Shown here: in pieces, positions 16,119-24,362 of the stretch
Numbering within the stretch: the first letter of the stretch is position 1
Layout of the letters: each line of letters opens with the position of its first letter
Source of the DNA: an uncultured Alphaproteobacteria bacterium
GTDB taxonomy: Bacteria; Pseudomonadota; Alphaproteobacteria; UBA8366; JADFVY01
Direction of reading: 5' to 3'
DNA length: 64,000 bases
NCBI GenBank assembly: GCA_947259105.1
Contig: CAMYKU010000006.1
Span: 1 to 64,000 of the forward strand
Program-made: the position numbers and the translations under genes
The notes under the pieces: model-generated
What the model was told of the DNA's origin: nothing
What the model saw: the letters and a program-made list of their open reading frames with translations, nothing else
The model's database searches: none

Positions 16119-16713
16119 GCCTTGCGCCTCTCGTCAGGAGCGGCCCGCGGCCCCGGACCATCGATTTCAGCGTCGCCCAGTGTTCGGGAAGCAAGGCAAA
16201 ATAGACGTGCAGGATCACGAGGAAAATGATTGCCAGCGAGGCAAATCCGTGGGCGACGTAAACGATGCCCCACTGCGCGTCGGACAGGATGGACGGATCG
16301 CGCCGCCACCATGGCGTATCGATCTTGGCCATCATCAGAAGTCCGGTCGCGGCAAGCACCAGGACGACGAGACCGGACAGCCAGTGGTAGCCCTTCTGGT
16401 AGGCGTCGTATTTGGCCGGCCCCAGCGTGCCGGACCGCGCCCGCAAATCGAGCAGGACTTCACGCAGGTCGTCCGATCCCGGCATCATTTCCCCGACGCC
16501 GTGGACCAGCCCGACCCGAAGCCAATGGAACAGAATGGCTGCGGCCAGGACGAACCCGCTGATCCAGTGCGCGGGAACCCAGTCGAAACGCAGGCCGAGG
16601 ATCGGCAGGAACGCGGTGGCGCACAGCACGATCACGCTGAGCGCCATCGTCCAGTGAAAGACCCTGTCCGGCCATTGGTGACGCGTCCCGGTCTCCCTCA
16701 GTTGCGAATCCAT
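16102..16713 (-). CDS. Cytochrome b561/HyaC-type di-heme membrane protein
   Basis: A 203-residue protein with four or five transmembrane helices of the cytochrome b_N / formate-dehydrogenase-gamma fold. Candidate heme histidines lie in DRVFHWTMALSV, ILFHWLRVGLVHG, QKGYHWLSGLVV, VAHGFASLAI and VILHVYFALLPEHW. It probably receives electrons from the exported molybdenum hydroxylase encoded upstream and passes them to quinone. It overlaps the next gene by 17 bases and follows the 48-residue membrane protein by 54 bases. Confidence 0.85.
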   Translation of the reverse strand: MDSQLRETGTRHQWPDRVFHWTMALSVIVLCATAFLPILGLRFDWVPAHWISGFVLAAAILFHWLRVGLVHGVGEMMPGSDDLREVLLDLRARSGTLGPAKYDAYQKGYHWLSGLVVLVLAATGLLMMAKIDTPWWRRDPSILSDAQWGIVYVAHGFASLAIIFLVILHVYFALLPEHWATLKSMVRGRGPLLTRGARHEQEH

Positions 16714-16767
16714 TCACAAGCCTCCCTCGGCCATGACGGCCGGGCATCGTTCAATGTGCGGGAAGAA

Positions 16768-16914
16768 TCAGCGCGCCCGACGGCGCGCCCTCAATACCTG
16801 ATGCACGATAATGGCGAGGCCTGCAAGTGCGACCGGGACCCACAACAGGTCCCAGGACGCACCTACAAGCAGTTTTCGGCCATAGACGTCCGTTGTGTAG
16901 CGCAGGACCTCCAT
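16768..16914 (-). CDS. 48-residue single-span membrane protein in the Mo-hydroxylase operon
   Basis: Between the FAD-subunit and cytochrome genes the minus strand encodes MEVLRYTTDVYGRKLL, then a transmembrane segment (WDLLWVPVALAGLAIIVHQV) and a basic tail, LRARRRAR. Its ATG follows the FAD-subunit TGA by four bases (TGACTCGATG), so translation is likely coupled. The tail predicts the C-terminus in the cytoplasm. It could stabilise the cytochrome or tether the complex; I know no family for it. Confidence 0.7.
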   Translation of the reverse strand: MEVLRYTTDVYGRKLLVGASWDLLWVPVALAGLAIIVHQVLRARRRAR

Positions 16915-16918
16915 CGAG

Positions 16919-17914
16919 TCAGGCCGCCAGCGACCGCGCGGCGCGCTTGGCCAGGTTTTCCAGCAACGGAATCTTGAAATGGTTGTAATTTAGCGGCTTC
17001 GCTCCCCGCGACGCGACCCGCGCGACCAGCGTTTCCAGGTCCTCGCCGGGGGTTTCGCCCTTGATCAGGTCTTCTACGCTGGTCATGCGTCGCGGTGTGC
17101 ACTGCACCGCGCCGGACGCCAGACGCACATCGGCGATGCGGGCGCCGTCCATCTTTGCGGCCATGGCGATACTGAGCAGCGCGAAATCCCACACGTTGCG
17201 GTCGGCGACTTTCTCGAAATACTGGCGCGACCCGGCCCATTTGCCGGGGAACCGCACGCCGAGCAGGATATCGCCGGGTTTGAGCACCGTCATGCGGGTG
17301 ATATCGATTTCGGGTCCGATGAAGAAGTCCTCCGCCTTGACGATGCGCTGTCCTTTCTTGTTCCTGATCACCATTTCGGCCTCCAGCACCACGGTGGCCG
17401 GCGCCGTATCCGAGGGCGTGACCGCGACGCACCGGCTCGCCTCGAACAGCGTGTGCTCGCGGTTCATGGCCGTCGGCGTATTGGCGTAGCAGGTGTTGCC
17501 GCCGGCCCGGTAGCACGGGAACCCGTCACGGTAATAGAAACAGCGGGTATCCTGGGAGAGGTTGCCGCCCAGTGTCCCGGCATTGCGGATCTGCGGGCTT
17601 GCGACGTGGCCCGCGGCCTCCGCCAGCACCGGGAATTTCGCGCGGATGACCGGGCTTTCATTGATTTCCGTCAGCGTCGTCATGGCGCCGACCGCGAGGC
17701 CACCGTCGTCTTCTTCGCGGATCCCGTGAAGTTCGGCGATGCTGGAAATGTCGACCAGCACCGGCGGTTTTTTCACCCGGTCCTTGAACCAGTCCAGGCT
17801 GTCCTTGCCGCCGGCGATGATCCAGGCATCCTTGCCGTGCTCGCCCAGCAATTCCAGCGCGTCGGCAACCGAGTCGGGCTGGTACAGTTCGAAATCGTAC
17901 ATCACGTCAGACAT
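16919..17914 (-). CDS. Mo-hydroxylase FAD-binding subunit with extra 4-Cys cluster motif
   Basis: A 331-residue xanthine-dehydrogenase-type subunit M. FAD-domain signs are AGGKDSLDWFKDRVKKP and ASPQIRNAGTLGGNLSQD. An insertion carries four cysteines (C125, C134, C142, C162, in RCFYYRDGFPCYRAGGNTCY and SRCVAVTPSD), as in PaoB and 4-hydroxybenzoyl-CoA reductase beta subunits, where they hold a [4Fe-4S] cluster. It therefore probably carries both FAD and an extra cluster. It lies between the Mo subunit and the small membrane protein on one strand. Confidence 0.9.
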   Translation of the reverse strand: MSDVMYDFELYQPDSVADALELLGEHGKDAWIIAGGKDSLDWFKDRVKKPPVLVDISSIAELHGIREEDDGGLAVGAMTTLTEINESPVIRAKFPVLAEAAGHVASPQIRNAGTLGGNLSQDTRCFYYRDGFPCYRAGGNTCYANTPTAMNREHTLFEASRCVAVTPSDTAPATVVLEAEMVIRNKKGQRIVKAEDFFIGPEIDITRMTVLKPGDILLGVRFPGKWAGSRQYFEKVADRNVWDFALLSIAMAAKMDGARIADVRLASGAVQCTPRRMTSVEDLIKGETPGEDLETLVARVASRGAKPLNYNHFKIPLLENLAKRAARSLAA

Positions 17915-17938
17915 GGTCTTGGCTCCCCGCCTCCCGGC

Positions 17939-20353
17939 TCATTCGCAGTTCGTCTGCAACGGTTTGTGGGACTGTGGCCGACCCGCCGCCGCATTGAGGA
18001 TCATGTCGGTGACGACCGGAGTCCGGTTGAACATGTACCCGCCCAGCGCCTCCGAAATGGCGCAGATCAGCGCCGACGAGGCCGCCCCTTCCAGCGGTTC
18101 GCCGATCCCCTTGGCGCCGACCGGGTTCTGGGGGTCCGGCTGGTCGACCGCATCCCAGCCCATCTCGGCGGGTATGTCGAGATAGGTCTTGGGCTTGGCC
18201 TGATGCAGACCCCGGGCGCCCGGCCGGCCATAGGCCGGGTCGTAGATGTGCCGCTCCGTCGATGCCAGGCCGAAGCCCATGACGGCGCCGCCGCGCACCT
18301 GCGCGGCCAGACCCTGGGGATGCATCACCGTGCCGCAATCGGCGACGCCGACATAGTCGAGGATCTCGTACTTACCGGTTTCCAGATCGAGTTCGATCTC
18401 GATAAAGCCGACCGACAGAGCCGGGACCACGCCTTCCTTGGCGAGGTTGTCCTTGGCGACCCCGATGAGGCCGGTGCCGGCGATCGCCGCGACCGCGGCC
18501 CGGGTCATGGGATTGATATCCTCGGGCACCTCCTGGCCGTTGAACGCGCCGCCGAGCTTGACTGCCCGTTTGGCGCAATCGGCGAACGAGACGCGCCGCG
18601 CCGTGTCCGATTTGTGCACCACGTGCTCGTCGACCAGATCGTAATCATCCGGCGACCCGCCCAGATCCATCGACGCGAGCGTCAGCAGTTTGTCCTTGGC
18701 GTCGGTCGCCGCGACGAAGTTGGTCCGGGTCATGGTGAAGCTGGTATTGGAGCCGAACTGGCCGAGGTTCCACGGCAGGCTGCGCGCCGTGCCGCCGCGT
18801 TCGATGGTGCAGCGCGACCAGTCATAGCCCAGCACCTCGGCCGCGACCCGCGATGTCGAGGCATACGAGAAGGTGCCAAGGTTGCCGACGCCGGTGTGGA
18901 TGTGGAGGATCCCGTCGGGCGTGATCCGCACCAGCCCGTCGAAGCCGTTGCGTCCGGCACTGTGATACGCCTGGCCGATCGCGACGGCGCGCACCTTCGA
19001 GCCGTTCCGCTGGCCGGACGTCTTTACCCGTTCCGCCCAGTTGAAGCGCTCGCCGCCCTTTACCAGGGCCTCGCGCAGATAGGCGCTGGTCACGGGTCCC
19101 TGTTCGGCGCCGTATTTGGCGTCCTTGCCGCCACCGCCCGGCGCGTTGGCGAGGCGGATCGCCAGACGGTCGATGCCGAGCTCCCGCGCCGCCTTGTCGA
19201 TCAGGGGCTCGAACATATTCGCGGTCTGGTTCTCTCCCGGCCCGCGCTGCGCGCCCTTGGGCACCGTGTTGGTCAGGACCGGCATGGCGCGGAACCGCAT
19301 GTTCTCGGGCTGGAAGACGATGCTTGTGGCGTTGCCGACATTGTTGAAGTCGGGGAATCCCGATGTCGAGCCGAGGTCCTGCACGACGTAGACATCGGCC
19401 GCGATCAGCCGCCCGTCCTTGCGGAAGCCGAACTTCGCCCAGGCCTGGAAACCGGCGCGCGCGTAACCGTTGTAGTATTCCTCGGCGCGGCTCACCCGCG
19501 CCAGGCACGGACGCCCGCCGAGCTTCTTCGACATCAGCGCCGGCAGCGCCATGAGCGGATAGGACGTGGCCTTGCCGCCAAAGCCGCCGCCGCAATACTC
19601 GGCCACGAACACCAGATCGGACGGTTCGATGCCGATCAGCCGGGCCAGGGCCGGCTGGGCGAAAGCGGTCGACTGGGTCGATCCCCATACATGGCACTTG
19701 CCGTTTTCCCAGTACGCGGCCGCCGTGCGCGGCTCCATCGCATGGTGCGCGTTCGATGCGTGGACCATGTTCTCTTCAACGACGACAGCGGCCTCCTTGA
19801 AGGCCGCCTCCACGTCGCCGAACGCCCACTCGACTACCGGGGTTCCCTTCGGCAGCGCGTCCTCCCCGGCGAGCGCGAAGTCCTTGCCGCTCCATTTAAT
19901 CTCCTGGAATTCGATGCGGCGGCCCGAGATATTGCCGCCGGTGAGCGCATTGGGGCCGCCGGGCCTCAGGCTCTCGAGCGGGTCCACACAGAAGGCAAGC
20001 GGCTCCAGTTCGATTTCGATTGCGGCAACCGCGTCCTCCGCGGCCTGCTCGGTTTCCGCCGCGATCGCGACGATCGGCTGGCCGACATAGGCCGGCTCGG
20101 CGGCCAGGATCGGCTGGCCCGTGGGCCCCGGCTGCTTGACCTCGTCGGGCGTCAGCGCGGCAAGAAAACCCGGGACCTTCTCGGCCCGTCCGAGATCGAT
20201 CTTCTTGACCATCGCGTGCGGCATCGGCGATGCCAGGATGCGAATGAACGCCATGCCGTCGGCGCGGAAGTCCTCGGCGTAGCGCGCCGCACCGGTCACC
20301 TTGGCTTCCAGGTCCGGCGGCGTGAAATTCTTGCCAATCAGCTTGTATGCCAT
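17939..20353 (-). CDS. Mo-hydroxylase large subunit (molybdopterin-binding)
   Basis: An 804-residue protein of the xanthine dehydrogenase / aldehyde oxidase large-subunit family. It has the N-terminal hammerhead (ARYAEDFRADGMAFIRILAS), the molybdopterin region FVAEYCGGGFGGKATSYPLM, and the C-terminal GAKGIGEPLEGAASSAL with the expected catalytic Glu in GxGE. It has no signal peptide of its own and would be carried out with the TAT-targeted 2Fe-2S subunit. Only 2 bases separate it from that subunit's gene. The substrate (aldehyde, purine or N-heterocycle) cannot be told. Confidence 0.92.
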   Translation of the reverse strand: MAYKLIGKNFTPPDLEAKVTGAARYAEDFRADGMAFIRILASPMPHAMVKKIDLGRAEKVPGFLAALTPDEVKQPGPTGQPILAAEPAYVGQPIVAIAAETEQAAEDAVAAIEIELEPLAFCVDPLESLRPGGPNALTGGNISGRRIEFQEIKWSGKDFALAGEDALPKGTPVVEWAFGDVEAAFKEAAVVVEENMVHASNAHHAMEPRTAAAYWENGKCHVWGSTQSTAFAQPALARLIGIEPSDLVFVAEYCGGGFGGKATSYPLMALPALMSKKLGGRPCLARVSRAEEYYNGYARAGFQAWAKFGFRKDGRLIAADVYVVQDLGSTSGFPDFNNVGNATSIVFQPENMRFRAMPVLTNTVPKGAQRGPGENQTANMFEPLIDKAARELGIDRLAIRLANAPGGGGKDAKYGAEQGPVTSAYLREALVKGGERFNWAERVKTSGQRNGSKVRAVAIGQAYHSAGRNGFDGLVRITPDGILHIHTGVGNLGTFSYASTSRVAAEVLGYDWSRCTIERGGTARSLPWNLGQFGSNTSFTMTRTNFVAATDAKDKLLTLASMDLGGSPDDYDLVDEHVVHKSDTARRVSFADCAKRAVKLGGAFNGQEVPEDINPMTRAAVAAIAGTGLIGVAKDNLAKEGVVPALSVGFIEIELDLETGKYEILDYVGVADCGTVMHPQGLAAQVRGGAVMGFGLASTERHIYDPAYGRPGARGLHQAKPKTYLDIPAEMGWDAVDQPDPQNPVGAKGIGEPLEGAASSALICAISEALGGYMFNRTPVVTDMILNAAAGRPQSHKPLQTNCE

Positions 20354-20355
20354 GG

Positions 20356-21039
20356 TCAGGCCCTCCCTGCCGCTTTCATGACGCCGCGCAGATAGTGGTC
20401 ATAGGCCCCGCACCGGCAAAGATTGCCCGACATGGCCAGGCGCGCCTCGTCGACCGTGGGATTGGGGTTCTTCTTCAGCAGTGCCACCGCGGCGACCACC
20501 TGTCCCGGCGTGCAGAAGCCGCATTGCGGCCCGATTTCGTCGATGAAGGCCTGCTGGACCGGATGCAGCGTGCCGTCAGCGGCCGCGACGCCCTCGACGG
20601 TGACGATGTCCTTGCCCCGCACGCGATGGGTCAGCGTCGAGCACGAGTATATCGCCGTGCCGTCGGCCATCACCGTGCAGGCGCCGCATTCCGCCCGGTT
20701 GCAGCCGATCTTGGTGCCGGTCAGTCCGAAGCGGTAGCGAAGCGTGTGGGCGAGAGTCTCGTTCGGCGGGACCTCGGCCTGGCGCTTTCGGCCGTTGACG
20801 GTGAAGGACACCAGCCGCTCCACCGCGCGGGTATCGGCCCGCGCCCTGGGCACGCCGGGGAAAATGTAAGCCGCGCCGGCGATCACCACGCCGGAACAAA
20901 CGACGCCGCGAATGAAATCGCGGCGAGTCATGTTCAGCGGCTTCCAGATCGGGATGTCCGAACCCTCAGGCCCAATCTCCTTGATTGCGGGCTCGCTGCC
21001 ATAGTCCAAAGTGGGGTCATACGGACCGAAGTCGTCCAT
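20356..21039 (-). CDS. Mo-hydroxylase 2Fe-2S subunit with internal TAT signal
   Basis: A 227-residue protein. About 36 residues from the start is a twin-arginine signal, TRRDFIRGVVCSGVVIAG, so the complex is probably exported folded. The plant-type [2Fe-2S] motif CNRAECGACTV plus a later Cys, and the second-cluster motifs CGFCTPG and NLCRCGAY, are complete. The stretch before the twin arginine (DDFGPYDPTLDYGSEPAIKE) is unusually long for a TAT n-region; a start at the ATG of MTRRDF is an alternative, but GGAGGAT precedes 21039. It heads the operon. Confidence 0.9.
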   Translation of the reverse strand: MDDFGPYDPTLDYGSEPAIKEIGPEGSDIPIWKPLNMTRRDFIRGVVCSGVVIAGAAYIFPGVPRARADTRAVERLVSFTVNGRKRQAEVPPNETLAHTLRYRFGLTGTKIGCNRAECGACTVMADGTAIYSCSTLTHRVRGKDIVTVEGVAAADGTLHPVQQAFIDEIGPQCGFCTPGQVVAAVALLKKNPNPTVDEARLAMSGNLCRCGAYDHYLRGVMKAAGRA

Positions 21040-21457
21040 CGAGAATCCTCCCTTTGGCGCCCGATCCGGCAGGCATGGTCATCTGTGCCGGGGAGTACGT
21101 TGGCTTTCTCGGAATGCTCGGGCGCTCCCTGCGGCAAAATGTAGCACCCGGACTCGCCGCCGGCAAGATCGCATTCTTGCCGCGCAAGCAGAAGTGAACG
21201 AAAAACGGCGGCGGTGCTTGCAACCGGCGCGAACGATGAACCGCCTGCGAATCGAGGGCCCGGGAACCACGATCGGTGGGGACAAGAAGATCGAGTCAAC
21301 CTTGGCGCGATCGACGGCGGCGATACCGGCCCCAGAGCCGATCCGGATTGAACGGAATCGCCTTCGGCGATCCGCCGAGCCGGTGAATCGGCGCTGTCTT
21401 CAAGTTCTAGTGCAGAATCACGCGATCGATCATGACGACGATCAATCGCGATCCGCT
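21040..21457. other. Intergenic region with palindromic repeat
   Basis: There is no recognisable gene between the 2Fe-2S gene and the TetR gene. At 21409-21461 a TA-flanked palindrome reads CTAGTGCAGAATCACGCGAT on the left and CGATCAATCGCGATCCGCTC on the right; its right end supplies the TAG stop codon of the TetR gene. The operon promoter for the hydroxylase must lie in this gap but I cannot place it confidently. Confidence 0.5.
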
Positions 21458-22063
21458 CTACGCCGCGTACAAGCGCAGGAAGTTCTTTGCCGCGCGCACA
21501 GCGCGCGCCTCGATTTGCGCCTTCTTCGGTGCGGCCAGAAGGTCCAGAAGACGCCGTACCTGGGTGTCGCCGAGCAGCAGGCCAAGATAGTCCTCGGCCG
21601 CCTTGGACGGGGCTTCCATTCTCAAAGCCCCGCGTTTCTGGCTCAGCTCGAGAAAGCGGACGAAGCCCGGCAGCGTGGCATCACGGCCGGTGCTGGACAG
21701 GATCTGTGCGAGCCGGGGATCCGACAGCGCTTCCGAAATGGCGGCCCGGTTGATCGCAACCGCGCTGTCGCCCAGCAATAACTCCAGAAGCGCGCGGCCG
21801 AACTCTACCAGTACGACTTCGGTGGGCGCATCGCCCTCAAGATGACGCGCGAGCACCGCTTGAACGGCTTCGGCATTGCGCCGGATCACCGCCTCGAAGA
21901 GGCTTTGCTTGTCGCCGAACCAGGCATAAAGCGTTTCCTTCGATGCCGACGCGCGCCTCGCGACTTCGAGCATGCTGGCATCGCGGTATCCGCGCTCCGC
22001 AAGAACCTCGATCGCAATATTCATGATCTCGTGGCGGCGCTGGTCGCGCAATGCAGCCTTCAT
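21458..22063 (-). CDS. TetR/AcrR-family repressor
   Basis: A 201-residue TetR regulator. The helix-turn-helix is IMNIAIEVLAERGYRDASML with EVARRASASKETLYAWFGDK, followed by a helical ligand-binding domain. The start MKAALRDQRRHE is chosen over an upstream non-ATG start. It is divergent from the membrane-protein gene at 22166; the gap holds two matching palindromes (see 22089-22143), so it probably represses itself and that gene. It is also just upstream of the hydroxylase operon on the same strand. Its stop codon TAG is part of a repeat end. Confidence 0.88.
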   Translation of the reverse strand: MKAALRDQRRHEIMNIAIEVLAERGYRDASMLEVARRASASKETLYAWFGDKQSLFEAVIRRNAEAVQAVLARHLEGDAPTEVVLVEFGRALLELLLGDSAVAINRAAISEALSDPRLAQILSSTGRDATLPGFVRFLELSQKRGALRMEAPSKAAEDYLGLLLGDTQVRRLLDLLAAPKKAQIEARAVRAAKNFLRLYAA

Positions 22064-22088
22064 GTCCAGTGTCCGCTCATACTGGGTC

Positions 22089-22143
22089 TTGACACAATCC
22101 GTACCACTAAGTACGGTTAAAGACAAGCGTACTGACTGGTACG
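22089..22143 (+). promoter_or_regulatory. Promoter with two TetR-type operators
   Basis: TTGACA (22089-22094) and TACGGT (22112-22117) are 17 bases apart, a good sigma-70 promoter for the gene at 22166. Over it lie two palindromes of one design: CCGTAC-N6-GTACGG (22099-22116) and GCGTAC-N6-GTACGG (22127-22144), with centres 28 bases apart. Being between a divergent TetR gene and its neighbour, they are likely that TetR's sites. Confidence 0.65.
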
Positions 22144-22165
22144 GATATATCCCCGGAGGAATTCG

Positions 22166-22564
22166 ATGTCAGATCCTGGAGAGTCCGCGGCCCGGGAGGA
22201 CCGATACGCGTCGGCGGCGATCGTCGTCCTTCTCGTGCTTACCGGCGTGATGTTGCTTGCGCTGTTCTCGCGCACGGCGCCGCATCCGCCGCTCGAAGTG
22301 GCGCCCTTCGCACTTGGCCCATTCCTGGGCGCCTCCCTGGCGATCGGTGCCGCTGCCTTCCACCTCGTCCACCGGGGCGCGCGCCATGGCGGCGCGCTTG
22401 CCTTTCTGTTTTCCCTCACGGCCCTGGTGGCGTTCGGGCCGCAGAAGTACTTCGACCCGGCATTCCCGCGCATCTGGCCTGCAGTGATCACCGCGCAACT
22501 CGCCGTGATTGTCATCATGGCCTGGTGGGTCGCCGCCTTGAGGAGGGGGCGACAGGTCCAGTAA
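22166..22564 (+). CDS. Four-helix membrane protein under TetR control
   Basis: A 132-residue protein with four transmembrane segments (IVVLLVLTGVMLLALF, FALGPFLGASLAIGAAAF, GALAFLFSLTALVAFGP, AVITAQLAVIVIMAWWVAAL) and a conserved-looking GPQKYFDPAFPRIWPAV loop. CGGAGGA precedes the ATG. I do not recognise the family; it is the only gene directly downstream of the double-operator promoter, so it is probably the regulator's main target. Confidence 0.75.
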   Translation: MSDPGESAAREDRYASAAIVVLLVLTGVMLLALFSRTAPHPPLEVAPFALGPFLGASLAIGAAAFHLVHRGARHGGALAFLFSLTALVAFGPQKYFDPAFPRIWPAVITAQLAVIVIMAWWVAALRRGRQVQ

Positions 22565-22606
22565 CGGGATCGCCCGTTTGATGATCGTCGCGGTAGCCCC
22601 CAGCCC

Positions 22607-23125
22607 TCAGCCGCCCGCCTTTCGTTGTGCCGCATCCGGCTCGACCTTGCCGACCGTACCCTCCACCCCGTCCAGCGCGCCTTGGGTCAGCTCCAGCGCG
22701 AGGAACCGCTCACGCTCGACCGGGCCGGGCAATTGGAGCTTTTCCGCCGCGGCGCGGGTAAAGCCGAGCTTGCCGTAATAGGCCTCGTCGCCGACCAGCA
22801 GGATGGCGGCCCAGCCCCGAGCCCGCGCCCGGGCGATGCCGTGCCGCATCAGCGCCTTGCCGTAGCCCTTGCCGGAGAGGTCCGGGCGCACCGCGATCGG
22901 CCCCAGCAGCAATGCCGCCCCGCCCTCCGGCAGCATGACCGGCCAGAAGCGCAGCGTTGCGGCCAGACCCTCGCCGTTCTCGATGACGAAGGAGAGGCCC
23001 GGCGCCGGGGCGACGCCGTCGCGCAGCCGGTAGACGGTCTTGTGGTGCCGGTCGGGCCCGAAGGTGAGGTCGAGCAGCCGCTCGATGGCGGCCGCGTGGT
23101 CGTCTGTCTGCTCAATGATCTGCAT
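22607..23125 (-). CDS. GNAT N-acetyltransferase
   Basis: A 172-residue GNAT protein of the YhbS type. The N-terminus is RLLDLTFGPDRHHKTVYRLR, and the acetyl-CoA motif is LGPIAVRPDLSGKGYGKALM (variant of Q/R-x-x-G-x-G/A). AAILLVGDEAYYGKLGFTRA is the typical motif-B region. The substrate is unknown. Its only plausible ribosome binding site, AGGA 8 bases before the ATG, lies in the 3' arm of a perfect 12-bp hairpin (23132-23173), so translation may be controlled by RNA structure. Confidence 0.88.
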   Translation of the reverse strand: MQIIEQTDDHAAAIERLLDLTFGPDRHHKTVYRLRDGVAPAPGLSFVIENGEGLAATLRFWPVMLPEGGAALLLGPIAVRPDLSGKGYGKALMRHGIARARARGWAAILLVGDEAYYGKLGFTRAAAEKLQLPGPVERERFLALELTQGALDGVEGTVGKVEPDAAQRKAGG

Positions 23126-23131
23126 GGCGGT

Positions 23132-23173
23132 GATCCTGCGACGAAACGGGAGGTTTTTCGCCGTCGCAGGATC
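23132..23173 (-). promoter_or_regulatory. 5'-UTR hairpin hiding the GNAT ribosome binding site
   Basis: On the minus strand GATCCTGCGACG, an 18-base loop, then CGTCGCAGGATC form a perfect 12-bp stem ending 6 bases before the GNAT ATG. The AGGA (revcomp of 23134-23137) is inside the stem, and the loop contains ACCTCC, an anti-Shine-Dalgarno-like sequence. It could act as an RNA thermometer, protein-binding hairpin or attenuator. Confidence 0.6.
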
Positions 23174-23377
23174 CGCGGGGGGGATCAGCGATCCCGGGTG
23201 AGCGGCCCTGACGGCGGCATGGCGAGGGGCCGGCGCGCACAGGCGCGGCCGCTTCCTCGTCGTCGCAGGCGTCGCAACTGGGCCACGTGGTGTCTCCCGG
23301 ATCCGGTTGAAGGCAAGCGCTATATCACGGTGCGCACGGGCGCGCCAGAGTAATCGGGACGGCCGCCCGCCGGCCGC

Positions 23378-23770
23378 CTAATGCACCTGGTGCGCCTCGT
23401 GCGGGCTGTCGAGCGAGAACGCGGGGACGGCGACGTCGAACATGTCGCCCTCGGGGCCCTCCATCTCGTAGGAGCCGACCATCACGCCCGACGGCGTCGA
23501 GAGCGGCGTGCCGCTGGTGTATTCGAACGCCTCGCCGGGCTCCAGCACCGGCTGCTCGCCGACCACGCCGGGGCCCCGCACCTCCTGCACGCGGCCCTGC
23601 GCGTCGGTGATCGTCCAGTGCCGGTTGACGAGCTGCACCCGGCGCTCGCCGAGGTTCTCGATGCGGATGTGATAGGCCCAGACGAAGTGATTGTCGTCGG
23701 GCTCGGACTGCTCGTCGAGATAGACGGGGCGGACCGTGACCTTGATGTCGTCGGTGATGGCTTCGTACAT
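23378..23770 (-). CDS. apaG: ApaG protein
   Basis: A 130-residue ApaG (DUF525) protein: [80 protein letters not shown] and MVGSYEME. It is a small fibronectin-III-like fold linked to Co/Mg resistance and diadenosine tetraphosphate metabolism; the molecular role is unsettled. AAGAGGA precedes the ATG. The longer reading frame extending to 24253 is out of register with any homology and is not used. Confidence 0.93.
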   Translation of the reverse strand: MYEAITDDIKVTVRPVYLDEQSEPDDNHFVWAYHIRIENLGERRVQLVNRHWTITDAQGRVQEVRGPGVVGEQPVLEPGEAFEYTSGTPLSTPSGVMVGSYEMEGPEGDMFDVAVPAFSLDSPHEAHQVH

Positions 23771-24000
23771 CGCGTGATCCTCTTGCTGCCCTGCCCGGCC
23801 GGGACCGGCAGCGACAATGTATGCCGCCGCGGCGAAATGTCCAGAAGCAACCGGGCGAAGTTGCCGTCGTCGCCGGATCGCGGGGGGCCACCCCCCGGCA
23901 GTCACGCGATGCCGTTGGCCCGTCTGCGTCCTGGCCTGCATACCCTGGCACGGGATTCCGGCGCAATTGGGGCGCAAATGGGGCGGCGGCGGCGGCCGGA

Positions 24001-24204
24001 TCACTCGAACGCGGCGCCCGGGCGGCTGCCGATTTTCTTGAGGATCAGCGCCAGCGGGCAGAAGCGGGTGAATGCCGCCTGCAGCACATTGGCGCCGACC
24101 ACGGCGGTAACGAAGAGCCAGTACTGCGAGTGAACCTGCGACAGCGCGAGGCTGGCGAGGATCATGGTGCCGGCGAAGGCCATTACGATGCGGTCGATGG
24201 TCAT
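24001..24204 (-). CDS. DUF2892 inner-membrane protein
   Basis: A 67-residue protein with two transmembrane helices, beginning [20 protein letters not shown] and ending with the family signature [14 protein letters not shown]. It matches the DUF2892 domain that forms the membrane part of the rhodanese YgaP and is often encoded with sulfur-stress regulators. It stands alone here. A strong AT-rich promoter with an internal inverted repeat lies upstream (24260-24288). Confidence 0.9.
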   Translation of the reverse strand: MTIDRIVMAFAGTMILASLALSQVHSQYWLFVTAVVGANVLQAAFTRFCPLALILKKIGSRPGAAFE

Positions 24205-24259
24205 GACGGGTGCGTCCTCTCAAGATTGCGTGGCCGCGATGGGCCCCGGACATCGCCTG

Positions 24260-24288
24260 TATATAAGAATTTTCTAATTTTAAAACAA
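24260..24288 (-). promoter_or_regulatory. Promoter of the DUF2892 gene with overlapping inverted repeat
   Basis: Reading the minus strand, TTGTTT (24288-24283), a 17-base spacer and TATATA (24265-24260) form a near-ideal sigma-70 promoter. The spacer carries an inverted repeat, ATTAGAAAATTCTTAT (24278-24263, 12 of 16 positions symmetric). AT-rich palindromes in this place are bound by ArsR-type repressors such as BigR/YgaV in related DUF2892 systems; no such regulator is in the window. Confidence 0.6.
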
Positions 24289-24362
24289 GAGTGAAAAACC
24301 GGAATTTCCGGAGCCTCTACTGTGTCTCCGATTGTCCACGATGGCAGCTCGCCCGGCAGGGT

